A model generated the notes under the pieces. The model was not told the DNA's origin, did no database searches, and was given only the letters and a program-made list of their open reading frames with translations. 39,743 nucleotides of DNA, taken from positions 1-39,743 of the forward strand of contig JAFZVM010000041.1 of assembly GCA_017617795.1 (NCBI GenBank). Reading direction: 5' to 3'. Both the position numbers and the translations under genes were made by a program. Source of the DNA: Oscillospiraceae bacterium. GTDB taxonomy: Bacteria > Bacillota > Clostridia > Oscillospirales > Oscillospiraceae. This document shows positions 14,815 through 23,293 of this stretch, piece by piece (the first letter of the stretch is position 1; each line of letters opens with the position of its first letter).

Positions 14815-15849
14815 TTGAGAATCAGCCAGAAAGTTACGCGAAAGCTGATCACCCTCGCCCTGATCGTCATTCTTTCGGCCATTTTCGCGGCCACGGCCCC
14901 CAGCTTTCTCAAGCTGCGCAACGTGCAGGAGATCCTGCGGGTGGCCGCCTACACCGGCATCATCTGCGTCGGCGTCTCCTTCGTCCTCATCGGAGGCGGC
15001 ATCGACCTGTCCTCCGGCGGCATCATCTGCTTCACCGGCATCATCGCCTGCCGCCTGGCCATGCTGGGGCTGCCCTGGCCGGTCATCCTGCTGGCAGCCG
15101 TGGTGGTGGGCGCTGCCTGCGGCTTCTTCAACGGCTGGCTCATCACCCACTTTTATCTCAACGATTTCATCACCACGCTGGCAACCGGGTTCGTTTTCTC
15201 CGGCTTCGGCCTGCTGGTGATCGCCAAGGAGCCCAACGGCACCGTCATGAGCCAGACCATCACCAACCGGGGCTTTCTGGTTCTGGGCAAGCACGTCGGC
15301 GGCTTCTACTATATCGTCATCGCCTGGATCCTGCTGACCCTCGTCGCCTGGTTCATTCAGACCCGCACCCGCTACGGCCTGCATACCTGTGCCACCGGCT
15401 CCAACGCCAAGAGCTCCGAGATGAGCGGCGTGAACGTGAAGCGCATGAAGATCAGCACCTTCACCATCTGCGGCGCCTGCTGCGCCATCGGTGCGGTCTT
15501 CACCGTGGCTTATCAGCAGACGGCTTACCTGAGTCTGGGCAGCGGCATGGGTTTCGACGCCGTGGCTGCCTGCGTGGTGGGCGGCGTCATGCTGGGAGGC
15601 GGCAAGGGCGACGCCGTCGGCGCCTTCCTGGGTGCCGTCTTCATGACCCTGGTGACCAACGGCATGCGGAAATACGGTCTGGATACCTCCTGGCAGTACG
15701 TGTTCGAGGGCGCCGTGATCCTCATCGCCATCATGAGCGACGCGGGCTTCGCCGTCTTCTCTGCCCGTCGGCTCCGGGCCCTTTCCGAGAAGAACGCCAA
15801 TGAAGAGGCCCTGCTGGAGGCCCGGGCGAAAGGAGGCGGCGCGCAATGA
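14815..15849 (+). CDS. Ribose-type ABC transporter permease (first of two)
   Basis: About 344 residues with many hydrophobic segments form a BPD_transp_2-type inner-membrane permease. Landmarks are GVSFVLIGGGIDLSSGG near residue 60, DFITTLATGFVFSG, TRYGLHTCATGSNAKSSEMSGV (the cytoplasmic loop that contacts the ATPase) and a C-terminal GGVMLGGGKGDAVGAFLGA. TTG at 14815 is preferred because AAGGGAG (14800-14806) is 8 bp before it; the in-frame GTG at 14806 would overlap that site. The stop overlaps the next start (ATGA, 15846-15849), so translation is coupled. It probably forms a heterodimer with the permease at 17351. Confidence 0.88.
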   Translation: MRISQKVTRKLITLALIVILSAIFAATAPSFLKLRNVQEILRVAAYTGIICVGVSFVLIGGGIDLSSGGIICFTGIIACRLAMLGLPWPVILLAAVVVGAACGFFNGWLITHFYLNDFITTLATGFVFSGFGLLVIAKEPNGTVMSQTITNRGFLVLGKHVGGFYYIVIAWILLTLVAWFIQTRTRYGLHTCATGSNAKSSEMSGVNVKRMKISTFTICGACCAIGAVFTVAYQQTAYLSLGSGMGFDAVAACVVGGVMLGGGKGDAVGAFLGAVFMTLVTNGMRKYGLDTSWQYVFEGAVILIAIMSDAGFAVFSARRLRALSEKNANEEALLEARAKGGGAQ

Positions 15850-17354
15850 GCGAAGAACTGATCCTCCGGACTGAAAACGTCTGCAAATCCTTCAACGGCA
15901 TCCAGGTGCTGAAGAACGTGAATCTGGAGATCCGGAAGGGCGAGATCCACGCCCTCATGGGGGAAAACGGCGCAGGCAAGAGCACCATCATCAAGATCAT
16001 CACCGGCGTCTACACCAAGGACGACGGGGAGATCTATATCGACGGGCAGCATGTTGTCATCAACAACCGGCACGACGCCGCCGAAGCCGGCATCTCCGTC
16101 ATCTACCAGGAGCTGTCTCTGGTGCCGGAGCTGACCGTTACGGAAAACATCTTCCTGGGGCATGAGCTTATGAAGCGGGGCCTTCCCGACCGGAAAGAGA
16201 TGCGCCGCCAGGTGCAGGAGCTCATCGACCGCTACGGCTTCCTCCTCCATCCCGACGAGGTGGTGGCCTCCATGGGCATGGCCCAGCGGCAGATGACGGA
16301 GATCCTGAAAGCCCTCTCCACGGAAGCCAAGCTCCTCATCATGGACGAGCCCACCACCTCCCTCTCCGCCAGCGAGACGGAACAGCTCTTCGTCACCATG
16401 GAGGGTCTGCGGGAGCGGGGCACCAGCATTCTCTACATCTCCCACCGGCTGGAGGAGATCTACCGGATCACGGACCGGCTCACCATCATGCGCAACGGCG
16501 AAGTGGTGGGCGTGGTGGATTCCAAGACCGTCCAGGCGGATACCGTGACCGCCATGATGATCGGCCATGAACTGGAAAAGACGGCCCGGCGTACTCCCAA
16601 CGTGAATTACCAGCACTGCATCGAAGTGAAGGACCTGAGCCTGGGGAACCTGCTCCACGATATCAACTTCAAGGCCTACGGCGGCGAGATCCTGGGCATC
16701 GGCGGCCTGGTGGGCTCCGGCAGGACGGAGCTGGTGAGCTGCATCTACGGCGCCATGAAGAACTACAAGGGCACCATCACCCTGGATGGGAAGCCCGTGA
16801 GCCGCTCTGTGGCAAAGAACATCCGGGCGGGCTTCGGCATGGTGCCGGAGGATCGCCGTACGGAAGGCTTCTTCCCCCAGCTTTCCATCCTGCGGAACAT
16901 CGCCATCTCCAGCTACGACCGGCTCAGCTCCCTGGGCTTCGTCAAGGCCGGAGCCGAGAACGGCCACGCGGAAAAGGCCATCGCCGACTACGACGTGCGT
17001 CCCGCCATGAAGAAGCTCCCCCTGCAGAACCTCTCCGGCGGCAACCAGCAGAAGGTCATCCTGGCCCGCTGGCTCAGCCGGGACGTGGACGTGCTGATCC
17101 TGGATGAACCCACCGTGGGCGTGGACGTGGGCGTCAAGGCGGAGCTCTACGTATACATGCGCCGCCTGGCCGACAAGGGCGCCATCATCATTATGGTCTC
17201 CTCCGACCTGGCCGAGCTGACGGAGGTCTCCGACCGGGTGCTGGTGCTTCACGGCGGCACCTTCTTCCAGGAGTTCCGCGATCATCAGGCGACGCAGCAG
17301 GCCGTTCTTCTGGCCTCTTCCGGCGTAGCCGCCAAGGAAGGAGTGGTCCTATGA
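15846..17354 (+). CDS. Ribose-type ABC transporter ATP-binding protein (two fused ATPase domains)
   Basis: This 502-residue protein contains two nucleotide-binding domains, as RbsA/MglA/XylG proteins do. Domain 1 has Walker A GENGAGKST (residues 39-47), Walker B LLIMDEPTTSLS and an altered signature (MGMAQRQMTEI). Domain 2 has a degenerate Walker A (GLVGSGRTEL), the signature LSGGNQQK and Walker B VLILDEPTVGVD. One canonical and one degenerate site is usual in this subfamily. It overlaps both neighbours by four bases (ATGA), so the three transporter subunits are translationally coupled. It powers uptake of the ligand bound by the lipoprotein at 13479. Confidence 0.93.
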   Translation: MSEELILRTENVCKSFNGIQVLKNVNLEIRKGEIHALMGENGAGKSTIIKIITGVYTKDDGEIYIDGQHVVINNRHDAAEAGISVIYQELSLVPELTVTENIFLGHELMKRGLPDRKEMRRQVQELIDRYGFLLHPDEVVASMGMAQRQMTEILKALSTEAKLLIMDEPTTSLSASETEQLFVTMEGLRERGTSILYISHRLEEIYRITDRLTIMRNGEVVGVVDSKTVQADTVTAMMIGHELEKTARRTPNVNYQHCIEVKDLSLGNLLHDINFKAYGGEILGIGGLVGSGRTELVSCIYGAMKNYKGTITLDGKPVSRSVAKNIRAGFGMVPEDRRTEGFFPQLSILRNIAISSYDRLSSLGFVKAGAENGHAEKAIADYDVRPAMKKLPLQNLSGGNQQKVILARWLSRDVDVLILDEPTVGVDVGVKAELYVYMRRLADKGAIIIMVSSDLAELTEVSDRVLVLHGGTFFQEFRDHQATQQAVLLASSGVAAKEGVVL

Positions 17355-18367
17355 AAAACCGGAATCTGTTTGCCAACGTGTGGGCGCAGCGGGCCCTGAT
17401 CCTGGCGGTGCTGCTCATCATTATGCTCATCGGCAACCGCAGCTTCTTCTCCCTGGGCAACCTTCGCACCATCCTCATGTCCATCGCCATCTACGGCACC
17501 ATGTGCTGCGGCATGCTCCTGTGCATGCTCACCGGCGGCATCGACCTGGCCATGGGTTCCACGGCCGCCTTCACCAGCGTGGTCTGCCTCTGGTACTATA
17601 ACGGCCACGGCATGACGGACGGAGCCTTTGTGGTGGGCCTGATCCTGGCCATTGTCTGCGCCGTGGCGGTGGGCATCCTCCACGGCATCTGCGACGCCTA
17701 TCTGATGCTCCCCTCCTTCGTGGTCACCCTGGCTACCAGCAAGCTGCTCTACGGCCTGGCTTCCGCCCTGCTGAAGGGTTCCTTCATCCATCTGACCAAT
17801 ACGGAGGGCTTCTTCTACAAGATCGCCAATACCAAGCTCTTCGGAGCCATCCCCATGCCCATCGTCATCTTCCTGGCGGCAGCTCTTATCGTGGGGCTCA
17901 TCCTGGCGCTGACGGTCTTCGGCCGCCGGGTCTACGCCGTGGGTGCCAACCGGGCCGCGGCGGAGCTGGTGGGCATCAAATCCCGCTCCTTCCGGGTGGG
18001 CTGCTACGTGATCTGCTCCCTGTCCGCCTGCCTGGGAGGCATCGTGCTGACCAGCATGAACTACATCACCTCCGCCACCACCGCTCAGGGATACGAAATG
18101 ATGATCATGCTGGCCCTGGTGGTGGGCGGTGCCGACATCATGGGCGGCTACGGCGATATTGCCGGCGCGGTCTTCGGCGCGCTGCTGGCAGGCATCGTGG
18201 AAAACATGATCGTCATGCTGAACATCAACACCAACTACTCCAAGGCGGTACAGGGCGTCATCATCGTGCTGGCGGTGGCCTTCAACGTCTACAACAACCG
18301 CAAGTCCGCCGGTCTCATCGCCCCCCGCAGGAAGCGGGCGGAGGCTGCTCCGAAGAAAGAGGCATAG
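17351..18367 (+). CDS. Ribose-type ABC transporter permease (second of two)
   Basis: This 338-residue polytopic membrane protein belongs to the BPD_transp_2 family. It has GMLLCMLTGGIDLAMGS, LPSFVVTLATSKLLYG, the cytoplasmic loop FGRRVYAVGANRAAAELVGIK and the terminal GGADIMGGYGDIAGAVFGA. It ends with a basic tail (PRRKRAEAAPKK). It is clearly distinct from the first permease, so the importer is probably a heterodimeric channel rather than the homodimer of the classic ribose system. The start ATG overlaps the ATPase stop. The GRE activase follows after 3 bp, which ties import to radical enzyme activation in one transcript. Confidence 0.9.
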   Translation: MKNRNLFANVWAQRALILAVLLIIMLIGNRSFFSLGNLRTILMSIAIYGTMCCGMLLCMLTGGIDLAMGSTAAFTSVVCLWYYNGHGMTDGAFVVGLILAIVCAVAVGILHGICDAYLMLPSFVVTLATSKLLYGLASALLKGSFIHLTNTEGFFYKIANTKLFGAIPMPIVIFLAAALIVGLILALTVFGRRVYAVGANRAAAELVGIKSRSFRVGCYVICSLSACLGGIVLTSMNYITSATTAQGYEMMIMLALVVGGADIMGGYGDIAGAVFGALLAGIVENMIVMLNINTNYSKAVQGVIIVLAVAFNVYNNRKSAGLIAPRRKRAEAAPKKEA

Positions 18368-18370
18368 AGC

Positions 18371-19279
18371 ATGAGCGCAACCGCACTGATCGCAAACATC
18401 CAGGGCTACTCCATCCATGACGGGCCGGGCATCCGCACGGTGGTCTTCCTCAAGGGCTGCCCCCTGCGCTGCCGCTGGTGCGCGAACCCGGAAAACCTGC
18501 AGGACAAGGTGCGCACGGGTTTCCTGGCAAACCTCTGCCAGCACTGCGGCCGCTGCGCCAAGGTCTGTCCACGAGGGGCCATCCTTCCCGATCCGGACAA
18601 ACGCATCGACCGCAGCCGCTGCGACGAATGCTGCGACTGCGTGGAAGCCTGCTTCTACGGCGCCCTGGTCCGCTACGGAGAACCCAAAACCGCAGAGGAG
18701 ACTTTCGACAAGGTCCGGAGGGACAAGATGTTCTACGACACCTCCGGCGGCGGGGTCACCGTCTCCGGCGGCGAACCCCTGACCCATGCGGATTTCGTGG
18801 CGGAGCTCTTTGCCCTCTGCCGGGGAGACGGGATCAACACCTGCGTGGAGACCTGCGGCTGCGTGCCCCGCAGCGCCTTTGAGAAGGTTCTGCCCCTGAC
18901 GGACACCTTTTACTTTGACCTGAAGCTCATGGACAGCGAAAAGCATCGGGAGTATACGGGCCATGGGAACGAAGAGATCCTGGAAAACGCCCGGTTCCTG
19001 GCCGGGAGCGGCGCCAGCCTTCTCTTCCGCCAGCCCCTGATCCCCGGAGTCAACAGTCCGGAGGAGAACGTACAGGCCACGGCGGAGTTCATCCGCAGTC
19101 TGGGCCGACCGGAGCTGCAGCTTCAGCTCATCCCCTATCACCGCATGGGCACCTCCAAATACGCCGCCCTGGACATCCCCTATACCCTGGAGGACATGAA
19201 GCCCATGACCGGCGAGGAGGCGGAGGCCGTCCGGGCTCTCTACGAGTCCTGCGGCGTCACATGCACCATCTCCAAATAA
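18371..19279 (+). CDS. Glycyl radical enzyme activating enzyme (radical SAM)
   Basis: This 302-residue protein has the activase pattern: GYSIHDGPGIRTVVFLKGC, then the radical-SAM cluster CX3CX2C at Cys30, Cys34 and Cys37. Two ferredoxin-like [4Fe-4S] motifs follow (Cys56/59/62/66 and Cys84/87/90/94), as in activases of GREs other than pyruvate formate-lyase. TVSGGEP (SAM binding) and LRFR-like segments come later. The enzyme would abstract hydrogen from the glycine of a GRE using the 5'-deoxyadenosyl radical. It is the last gene of the GRE2/ABC operon and the only activase in the window, so it probably serves both GRE1 and GRE2. A strong terminator follows. Confidence 0.93.
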   Translation: MSATALIANIQGYSIHDGPGIRTVVFLKGCPLRCRWCANPENLQDKVRTGFLANLCQHCGRCAKVCPRGAILPDPDKRIDRSRCDECCDCVEACFYGALVRYGEPKTAEETFDKVRRDKMFYDTSGGGVTVSGGEPLTHADFVAELFALCRGDGINTCVETCGCVPRSAFEKVLPLTDTFYFDLKLMDSEKHREYTGHGNEEILENARFLAGSGASLLFRQPLIPGVNSPEENVQATAEFIRSLGRPELQLQLIPYHRMGTSKYAALDIPYTLEDMKPMTGEEAEAVRALYESCGVTCTISK

Positions 19280-19296
19280 CCGCATTTCTCATCGGC

Positions 19297-19334
19297 GACC
19301 CGAAAGCCTTTCCCGGCTTTCGGGTCGTTTTTTT
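19297..19334 (+). terminator. Strong intrinsic terminator ending the GRE2-ABC-activase operon
   Basis: A perfect 12-bp stem, GACCCGAAAGCC (19297-19308) with GGCTTTCGGGTC (19315-19326), is followed by G and seven T residues. No comparably strong terminator exists earlier in the operon. Confidence 0.95.
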
Positions 19335-19352
19335 GCTGCCCGCGGAAAAATC

Positions 19353-19365
19353 ATACTGTAAGTAT
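19353..19365. promoter_or_regulatory. Short palindrome upstream of the XRE regulator gene
   Basis: ATACT-GTA-AGTAT is an inverted repeat in an AT-rich patch before the regulator. A weak promoter-like TACAAT lies at 19422-19427. It may be an autoregulatory operator; the evidence is symmetry and position only. Confidence 0.3.
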
Positions 19366-19461
19366 AAAAATCAACATCCTATTAGTATTATCAGTCTCTT
19401 CCCTTTCCCCGGCCTGTCTGCTACAATGGCCCCGTCGATGAACCGAAAAGGAGGTCCGGGC

Positions 19462-20535
19462 ATGGAACTCGACCTTGGAAACAATATCCGCTCCTTCCGA
19501 AAAGAGCGCCGTCTGACCCAGGAGCAGCTGGCGGAGGTGCTGGGAGTCACGGCGGGAGCCGTGTACAAATGGGAATCCGGCATGAGCGTGCCGGAGCTGA
19601 ACCTAATCGTGGAGCTGGCGGATTTCTTTGATACCTCCGTGGATGCCCTGTTGGGCTACCGGATGAAGGACAACCGCCCGGACGCCGTCACGGAGCGGCT
19701 GAACGCCTATTGCCGCAGCATGGACCCGGCGGCCCTGCAGGAAGCGGAAAAGGCTCTGAAAAAGTATCCCCAGTCCTTCAAGATTGTCCTTTCCTGCGCC
19801 GGGGTATACCTCATTTTCGCCTCGGGAGACCACGATCCGGCCAAGGCCCGCCGGGCTCTGGAGCTGCTGGAAAAGAGTCTGGTGCTTCTGCCCCAGAACA
19901 ACGATCCCGCCATCGGGGAGCACATCCTCTTCGGGAATATGGCCTACGCCTACGCGCTGCAGGGGGACTGGGAAACGGGGATCGAGCTGCTGAAAAAGCA
20001 TAACGTGGGCGGCATCTTCAGCGACAAGATTGGGGTGAACCTGGCCCTCTACCTGAACCGCCCCGAGGATGCGGATCCCTATCTTTCCGAGGCGCTGCTC
20101 AATGCCGTCTTCTCCCTGGTGAATACGGTGACGGGGTACGTTTTCGTCTACTCCGCCCGAGGGGACTATTCCTCCGCCCGGGACATCGTCCAATGGAGCC
20201 GGGATCTGCTTCTGGGCCTGAAAAAGACGGACGAACCCGATTTTCTGGACAAGACCTTCGCGCTGTTCCGGGTCCTCATGGCCCACGCCCAGCTGAAATG
20301 CGGCGAGCCGGAGGAGGCCCGGCGGGAGCTCGGGGAGGCCGCCGGACTTGTGCGGCGCTTTGACGCGGCCCCGGACTACAGCGTGAGAAACACCCGATTC
20401 GCCTCCGCGGAGGCCGGCGCCAACGCCCACGACGGACTGGGCGCCACGGCGCGGGAAAGCGTAGAAACGCTGATCCGGTATCTGAAAAACGAGGCGCTGA
20501 CCTCCCTGTGGAAGGAGTGCGCGGATCATGCCTGA
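19462..20535 (+). CDS. XRE-family regulator with C-terminal TPR-like helical domain
   Basis: This 357-residue protein opens with a helix-turn-helix of the Cro/C1 type (NNIRSFRKERRLTQEQLAE, then GVTAGAVYKWESGMSVPEL; residues 6-50) and continues with DTSVDALLGYR, common in Firmicutes XRE regulators. The remaining 280 residues are helical and repeat-like (EEALKKYPQS-type, ARRALELLEKSLVLLP), consistent with a TPR-like sensor domain. The start ATG 19462 has AAAGGAGG 7 bp before it. Its last eight bases overlap the start of an MFS exporter gene, so regulator and exporter are co-transcribed and translationally coupled. Control of its own operon in response to an exported compound is a reasonable inference. 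Confidence 0.85.
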   Translation: MELDLGNNIRSFRKERRLTQEQLAEVLGVTAGAVYKWESGMSVPELNLIVELADFFDTSVDALLGYRMKDNRPDAVTERLNAYCRSMDPAALQEAEKALKKYPQSFKIVLSCAGVYLIFASGDHDPAKARRALELLEKSLVLLPQNNDPAIGEHILFGNMAYAYALQGDWETGIELLKKHNVGGIFSDKIGVNLALYLNRPEDADPYLSEALLNAVFSLVNTVTGYVFVYSARGDYSSARDIVQWSRDLLLGLKKTDEPDFLDKTFALFRVLMAHAQLKCGEPEEARRELGEAAGLVRRFDAAPDYSVRNTRFASAEAGANAHDGLGATARESVETLIRYLKNEALTSLWKECADHA

Positions 20536-21832
20536 AGAAACTGCAAAGAGCGAAAACGTTTTCAAAAGCCGGAATTTCCGCCTGGTGTTCCTGGGAGCGC
20601 TGGTCTCGGAGCTGGGATCCCTGCTGTACAGCTTCGCCGTGAGCTTCTATATCCTGGAGATCAGCGGGAACAACGCCTTCCTCCAAGGGCTGTATCTCGC
20701 CCTTTGCGGCGGTATCTGCCTGGTCCTCACCCCCCTGGGGGGTGTGCTGGGGGACCGGTGGAACAAGGCCAGGATCATGTTCGTCTGCGATTACCTGAAG
20801 GGCGGGATCATCCTTCTGGCCACCCTGTTCATGGTCCTGTTCCGCAGCCCCGGGACCCAGATCGTCATCCTCTTCGTCACCGGAATGCTGGGAAACGGCA
20901 TCAGCGGCATCTTCTCCCCCGCCTCTTCCGCCCTGCTCCCCCATATCGTGGAACCGGACCGGCTCCAGCAGGCCAACTCCTACTTCACCATGAAAAGCTC
21001 CTTCCAGGCCATCCTGGGCGTGGTGCTGGCGGGCATCCTCTATGCTTCGGTGTCCATCTACGTCCTTTTCCTCCTGGTGGGGGTATGCTACGTCCTCTCC
21101 GGGGTATCGGAGATGTTCATCCGCTATGAACACGCGGCACCCGGGGAAAAGCTCACCCTCCGCCTGGTCCTGGGGGACATGGGGGACGGCCTCCGGTATC
21201 TGCGGACCCAAAAGGCCATCGTGGCCCTGCTGGCGGCCATCCTCTTCATCAATTTCTTCCTCGCCCCCATCACCGGGAACTTTGTCCCCTATTTCGTGAA
21301 AACGGACCTCGCCGGTGCTCCGGGATACCTTTTCTCCCGGCTGCTGACGCCGGAGCTCTGGTCCTCCGTATTCAGCGTGCTCCTGGGGATCAGCACCCTG
21401 GTGGGGGCGGTCCTCCTCAGCGCCCGGCCCCAGGCGGAGAAATGCGGCCGGACGGTGTCCCTGCTGCTGTGCGGCATGGCGGCCACCATCGTCGCCCTCA
21501 CCCTGGGGTACTGGCTCCTGGTGGACCGGGGGATCTCCCTGAACGGCTTTCTGCTCCTGTTCTGCGCAGGCAGTCTCCTCTCGGGCTTTCTGGTCACATG
21601 CGTCAATATCCCCATCAGCACCGCCCTCATGCGGGTGGTGGACCGGGATAAGCTGAGCAAGGTCTCCAGCATCGTCAGCATCCTCGCCCAGGGGCTCGTC
21701 CCCATCGCCTCCGTGCTGGCGGGGATCGTGATCCAATGCTGGGGCTGCACGCTCCTGCTGGTCATCTGCTCCGCGGGCTTCGCCGCCGCAGCCCTGTTCC
21801 TGCTCTTCAACCGGAGCGTCCGGGATATATGA
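20528..21832 (+). CDS. MFS transporter, drug/macrolide-efflux-like
   Basis: This 434-residue protein has about twelve hydrophobic segments. Its N-terminus (SRNFRLVFLGALVSELGSLLYSFAV) and the loop GGVLGDRWNKARIMFVCDYLKGG match the MFS_3 branch that includes macrolide and siderophore exporters. It probably exports a small molecule by proton antiport across the cytoplasmic membrane. It overlaps the upstream XRE regulator by 8 bp, an arrangement usual for locally regulated efflux pumps. A 7-bp hairpin just after the stop (21839-21858) may weakly terminate the transcript. Substrate unknown; MefA-like macrolide efflux is possible but not proven. Confidence 0.85.
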   Translation: MPEETAKSENVFKSRNFRLVFLGALVSELGSLLYSFAVSFYILEISGNNAFLQGLYLALCGGICLVLTPLGGVLGDRWNKARIMFVCDYLKGGIILLATLFMVLFRSPGTQIVILFVTGMLGNGISGIFSPASSALLPHIVEPDRLQQANSYFTMKSSFQAILGVVLAGILYASVSIYVLFLLVGVCYVLSGVSEMFIRYEHAAPGEKLTLRLVLGDMGDGLRYLRTQKAIVALLAAILFINFFLAPITGNFVPYFVKTDLAGAPGYLFSRLLTPELWSSVFSVLLGISTLVGAVLLSARPQAEKCGRTVSLLLCGMAATIVALTLGYWLLVDRGISLNGFLLLFCAGSLLSGFLVTCVNIPISTALMRVVDRDKLSKVSSIVSILAQGLVPIASVLAGIVIQCWGCTLLLVICSAGFAAAALFLLFNRSVRDI

Positions 21833-21838
21833 ACGCTG

Positions 21839-21858
21839 CGGATCGTGTCTGCGATCCG
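21839..21858 (+). terminator. Weak hairpin after the MFS gene
   Basis: CGGATCG (21839-21845) pairs perfectly with CGATCCG (21852-21858), followed by ATTCTGTATAG. The T-tract is poor, so termination may be partial. Confidence 0.4.
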
Positions 21859-21907
21859 ATTCTGTATAGATTTGTTATAGATATTGTGGACGAATGGAGG
21901 GAATGGG

Positions 21908-22231
21908 ATGGACGACATGGAAAAAGCGGAACAACTCCGGCGGATCGAGGGGATGGAGGAAAAGCTGAACTCCTCCCTGGCCGCAGTCCGGGCGCTGGAG
22001 CAGGCCATGGAGGCGTATGAAAAGACCCTGGGGGACATCCGGACCCTGGAGGAATACCTGTCCGGTCCGGAATGGCGGGCGGATTTCGAGGCAGACGAAG
22101 CGGGGCTGCTCCCGGCGGAGCTCCGGCGGGGCGTGCTTTCCGAAGACGGCATCTCTCATCTGCTGGAGGAGAACGACGAGGTCCGGAACGCTCTCCTGGA
22201 ACTGGCGGAAAGCCTGGAATGTCCCTTCTGA
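21908..22231 (+). CDS. Small helical protein, DUF4298-like
   Basis: This 107-residue protein is strongly acidic and helical, with an N-terminal coiled-coil-like stretch (EKAEQLRRIEGMEEKLNSS). The conserved-looking block EWRADFEADEAGLLP followed by RRGVLSEDGISHLLEEN matches my recollection of the DUF4298 family. The start ATG 21908 has GGAGGG 6 bp before it. No enzymatic motif, signal peptide or membrane segment is seen. It sits after the efflux gene in the same direction and may be read through from it, or use an extended -10 box near 21876. Function unknown. Confidence 0.7.
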   Translation: MDDMEKAEQLRRIEGMEEKLNSSLAAVRALEQAMEAYEKTLGDIRTLEEYLSGPEWRADFEADEAGLLPAELRRGVLSEDGISHLLEENDEVRNALLELAESLECPF

Positions 22232-22293
22232 TCGCAGCATAGGCCCGTTGAGCCGATTAACTCTTCCGTTATGGACGGATGAAGGAGGATCCC

Positions 22294-23130
22294 ATGAAGG
22301 ACGTACTGAAATGCAGCGGGGAATTGGTCACGGTAAATGGACACAAAATACACGTATACAGAAGCGGCAGCCAAGACGCCCCCGCGATCCTGCTGATGTC
22401 AGGCCATTGCACGATCGCGCCGGTCTATGATTTCAAAGTTCTTTATGAAAAGCTGCTGCCGGATCTCAGAGTGATCGTAGTTGAAAAATTCGGCTATGGT
22501 TATTCAGATCTTTATCAGTCCCCCTGTGATATCGATACGATCGTTTCCGTACAAAGGCAGGCATTGGCCGCTCTCGGAGAAACAGGACCGTATATCCTGG
22601 CCCCCCATTCCATGTCCGGACTGGAGGCGATCAGATGGAAACAAACATTTCCTGACGAGGTCTCCGCGATCGTTGGGATCGACATGGCGACCCCGATCTC
22701 CTTCAGCTGCTGGACAGAGGAGCAGGTGAAGAAAACTGTACGGCTGATGAAAGTCCTGAGAAGGCTCAGGCTGGGAAGCCTTCTGAGTTCCGTCAGCGGT
22801 CTTTCTCTGACGGAAGAAGAAATGAGACAGCATAAGCTTTTAAAAAGGAGAAACGCCTTCAATCCATGCTGCATTGATGAAGCAAGGGAAGCTCTGAACA
22901 ATTCAAGAACCGTAAGCAATGCGGGGAGCATCGAATGTCCGACTTTATTGTTTTCTTCCAATGGCGAGGGGCAGGAGAAGGATTGGATCGAATATCAGAA
23001 AGAATTTGCTTCCTGTATGGGAGCAAAACTGATTTTCTGCGATTGCGGACATTACATTCATCACTTCAAAAGCGACGAAATGAGCAAGGAGATCATCGGA
23101 TTCATCCGGGAAATACAGGCCGGCCTGTGA
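22294..23130 (+). CDS. Alpha/beta hydrolase, likely horizontally acquired
   Basis: This 278-residue protein has the alpha/beta hydrolase order. An oxyanion-hole region (ILLMSGHCTIAP) and VIVVEKFGYGYSD are followed by the nucleophile elbow APHSMSG, with Ser106 at the elbow; the usual flanking glycines are replaced by Pro and Ser. His253 in CDCGHYIHH is the likely catalytic histidine. Such proteins hydrolyse esters, lactones or peptides in the cytoplasm. The start ATG 22294 has GGAGG 6 bp before it. Codon use differs visibly from the neighbours, with many AAA, GAA, TTT and ATA codons and lower GC, which suggests recent transfer. It is not obviously linked in function to adjacent genes. Confidence 0.8.
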   Translation: MKDVLKCSGELVTVNGHKIHVYRSGSQDAPAILLMSGHCTIAPVYDFKVLYEKLLPDLRVIVVEKFGYGYSDLYQSPCDIDTIVSVQRQALAALGETGPYILAPHSMSGLEAIRWKQTFPDEVSAIVGIDMATPISFSCWTEEQVKKTVRLMKVLRRLRLGSLLSSVSGLSLTEEEMRQHKLLKRRNAFNPCCIDEAREALNNSRTVSNAGSIECPTLLFSSNGEGQEKDWIEYQKEFASCMGAKLIFCDCGHYIHHFKSDEMSKEIIGFIREIQAGL

Positions 23131-23232
23131 CGAACGGAAAACCGGAAGCCGTCTGACCCGCTCCGGCCTGTCTTTCCGCCGAAAAAGGGCCAGCCAACGG
23201 AAACGGCAGCCGGGATCCCCCGAAGGCATACC

Positions 23233-23261
23233 TTGTGTCCGGAGGTCGGAGCTGGTATAAT
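23233..23261 (+). promoter_or_regulatory. Promoter for the LURP-one-related gene
   Basis: TTGTGT (23233-23238) and a perfect TATAAT (23256-23261) are 17 bp apart, 33 bp before the start codon. Confidence 0.65.
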
Positions 23262-23293
23262 ACGAAAAATCAAAAGCGCAGGGGGTTGGATCC

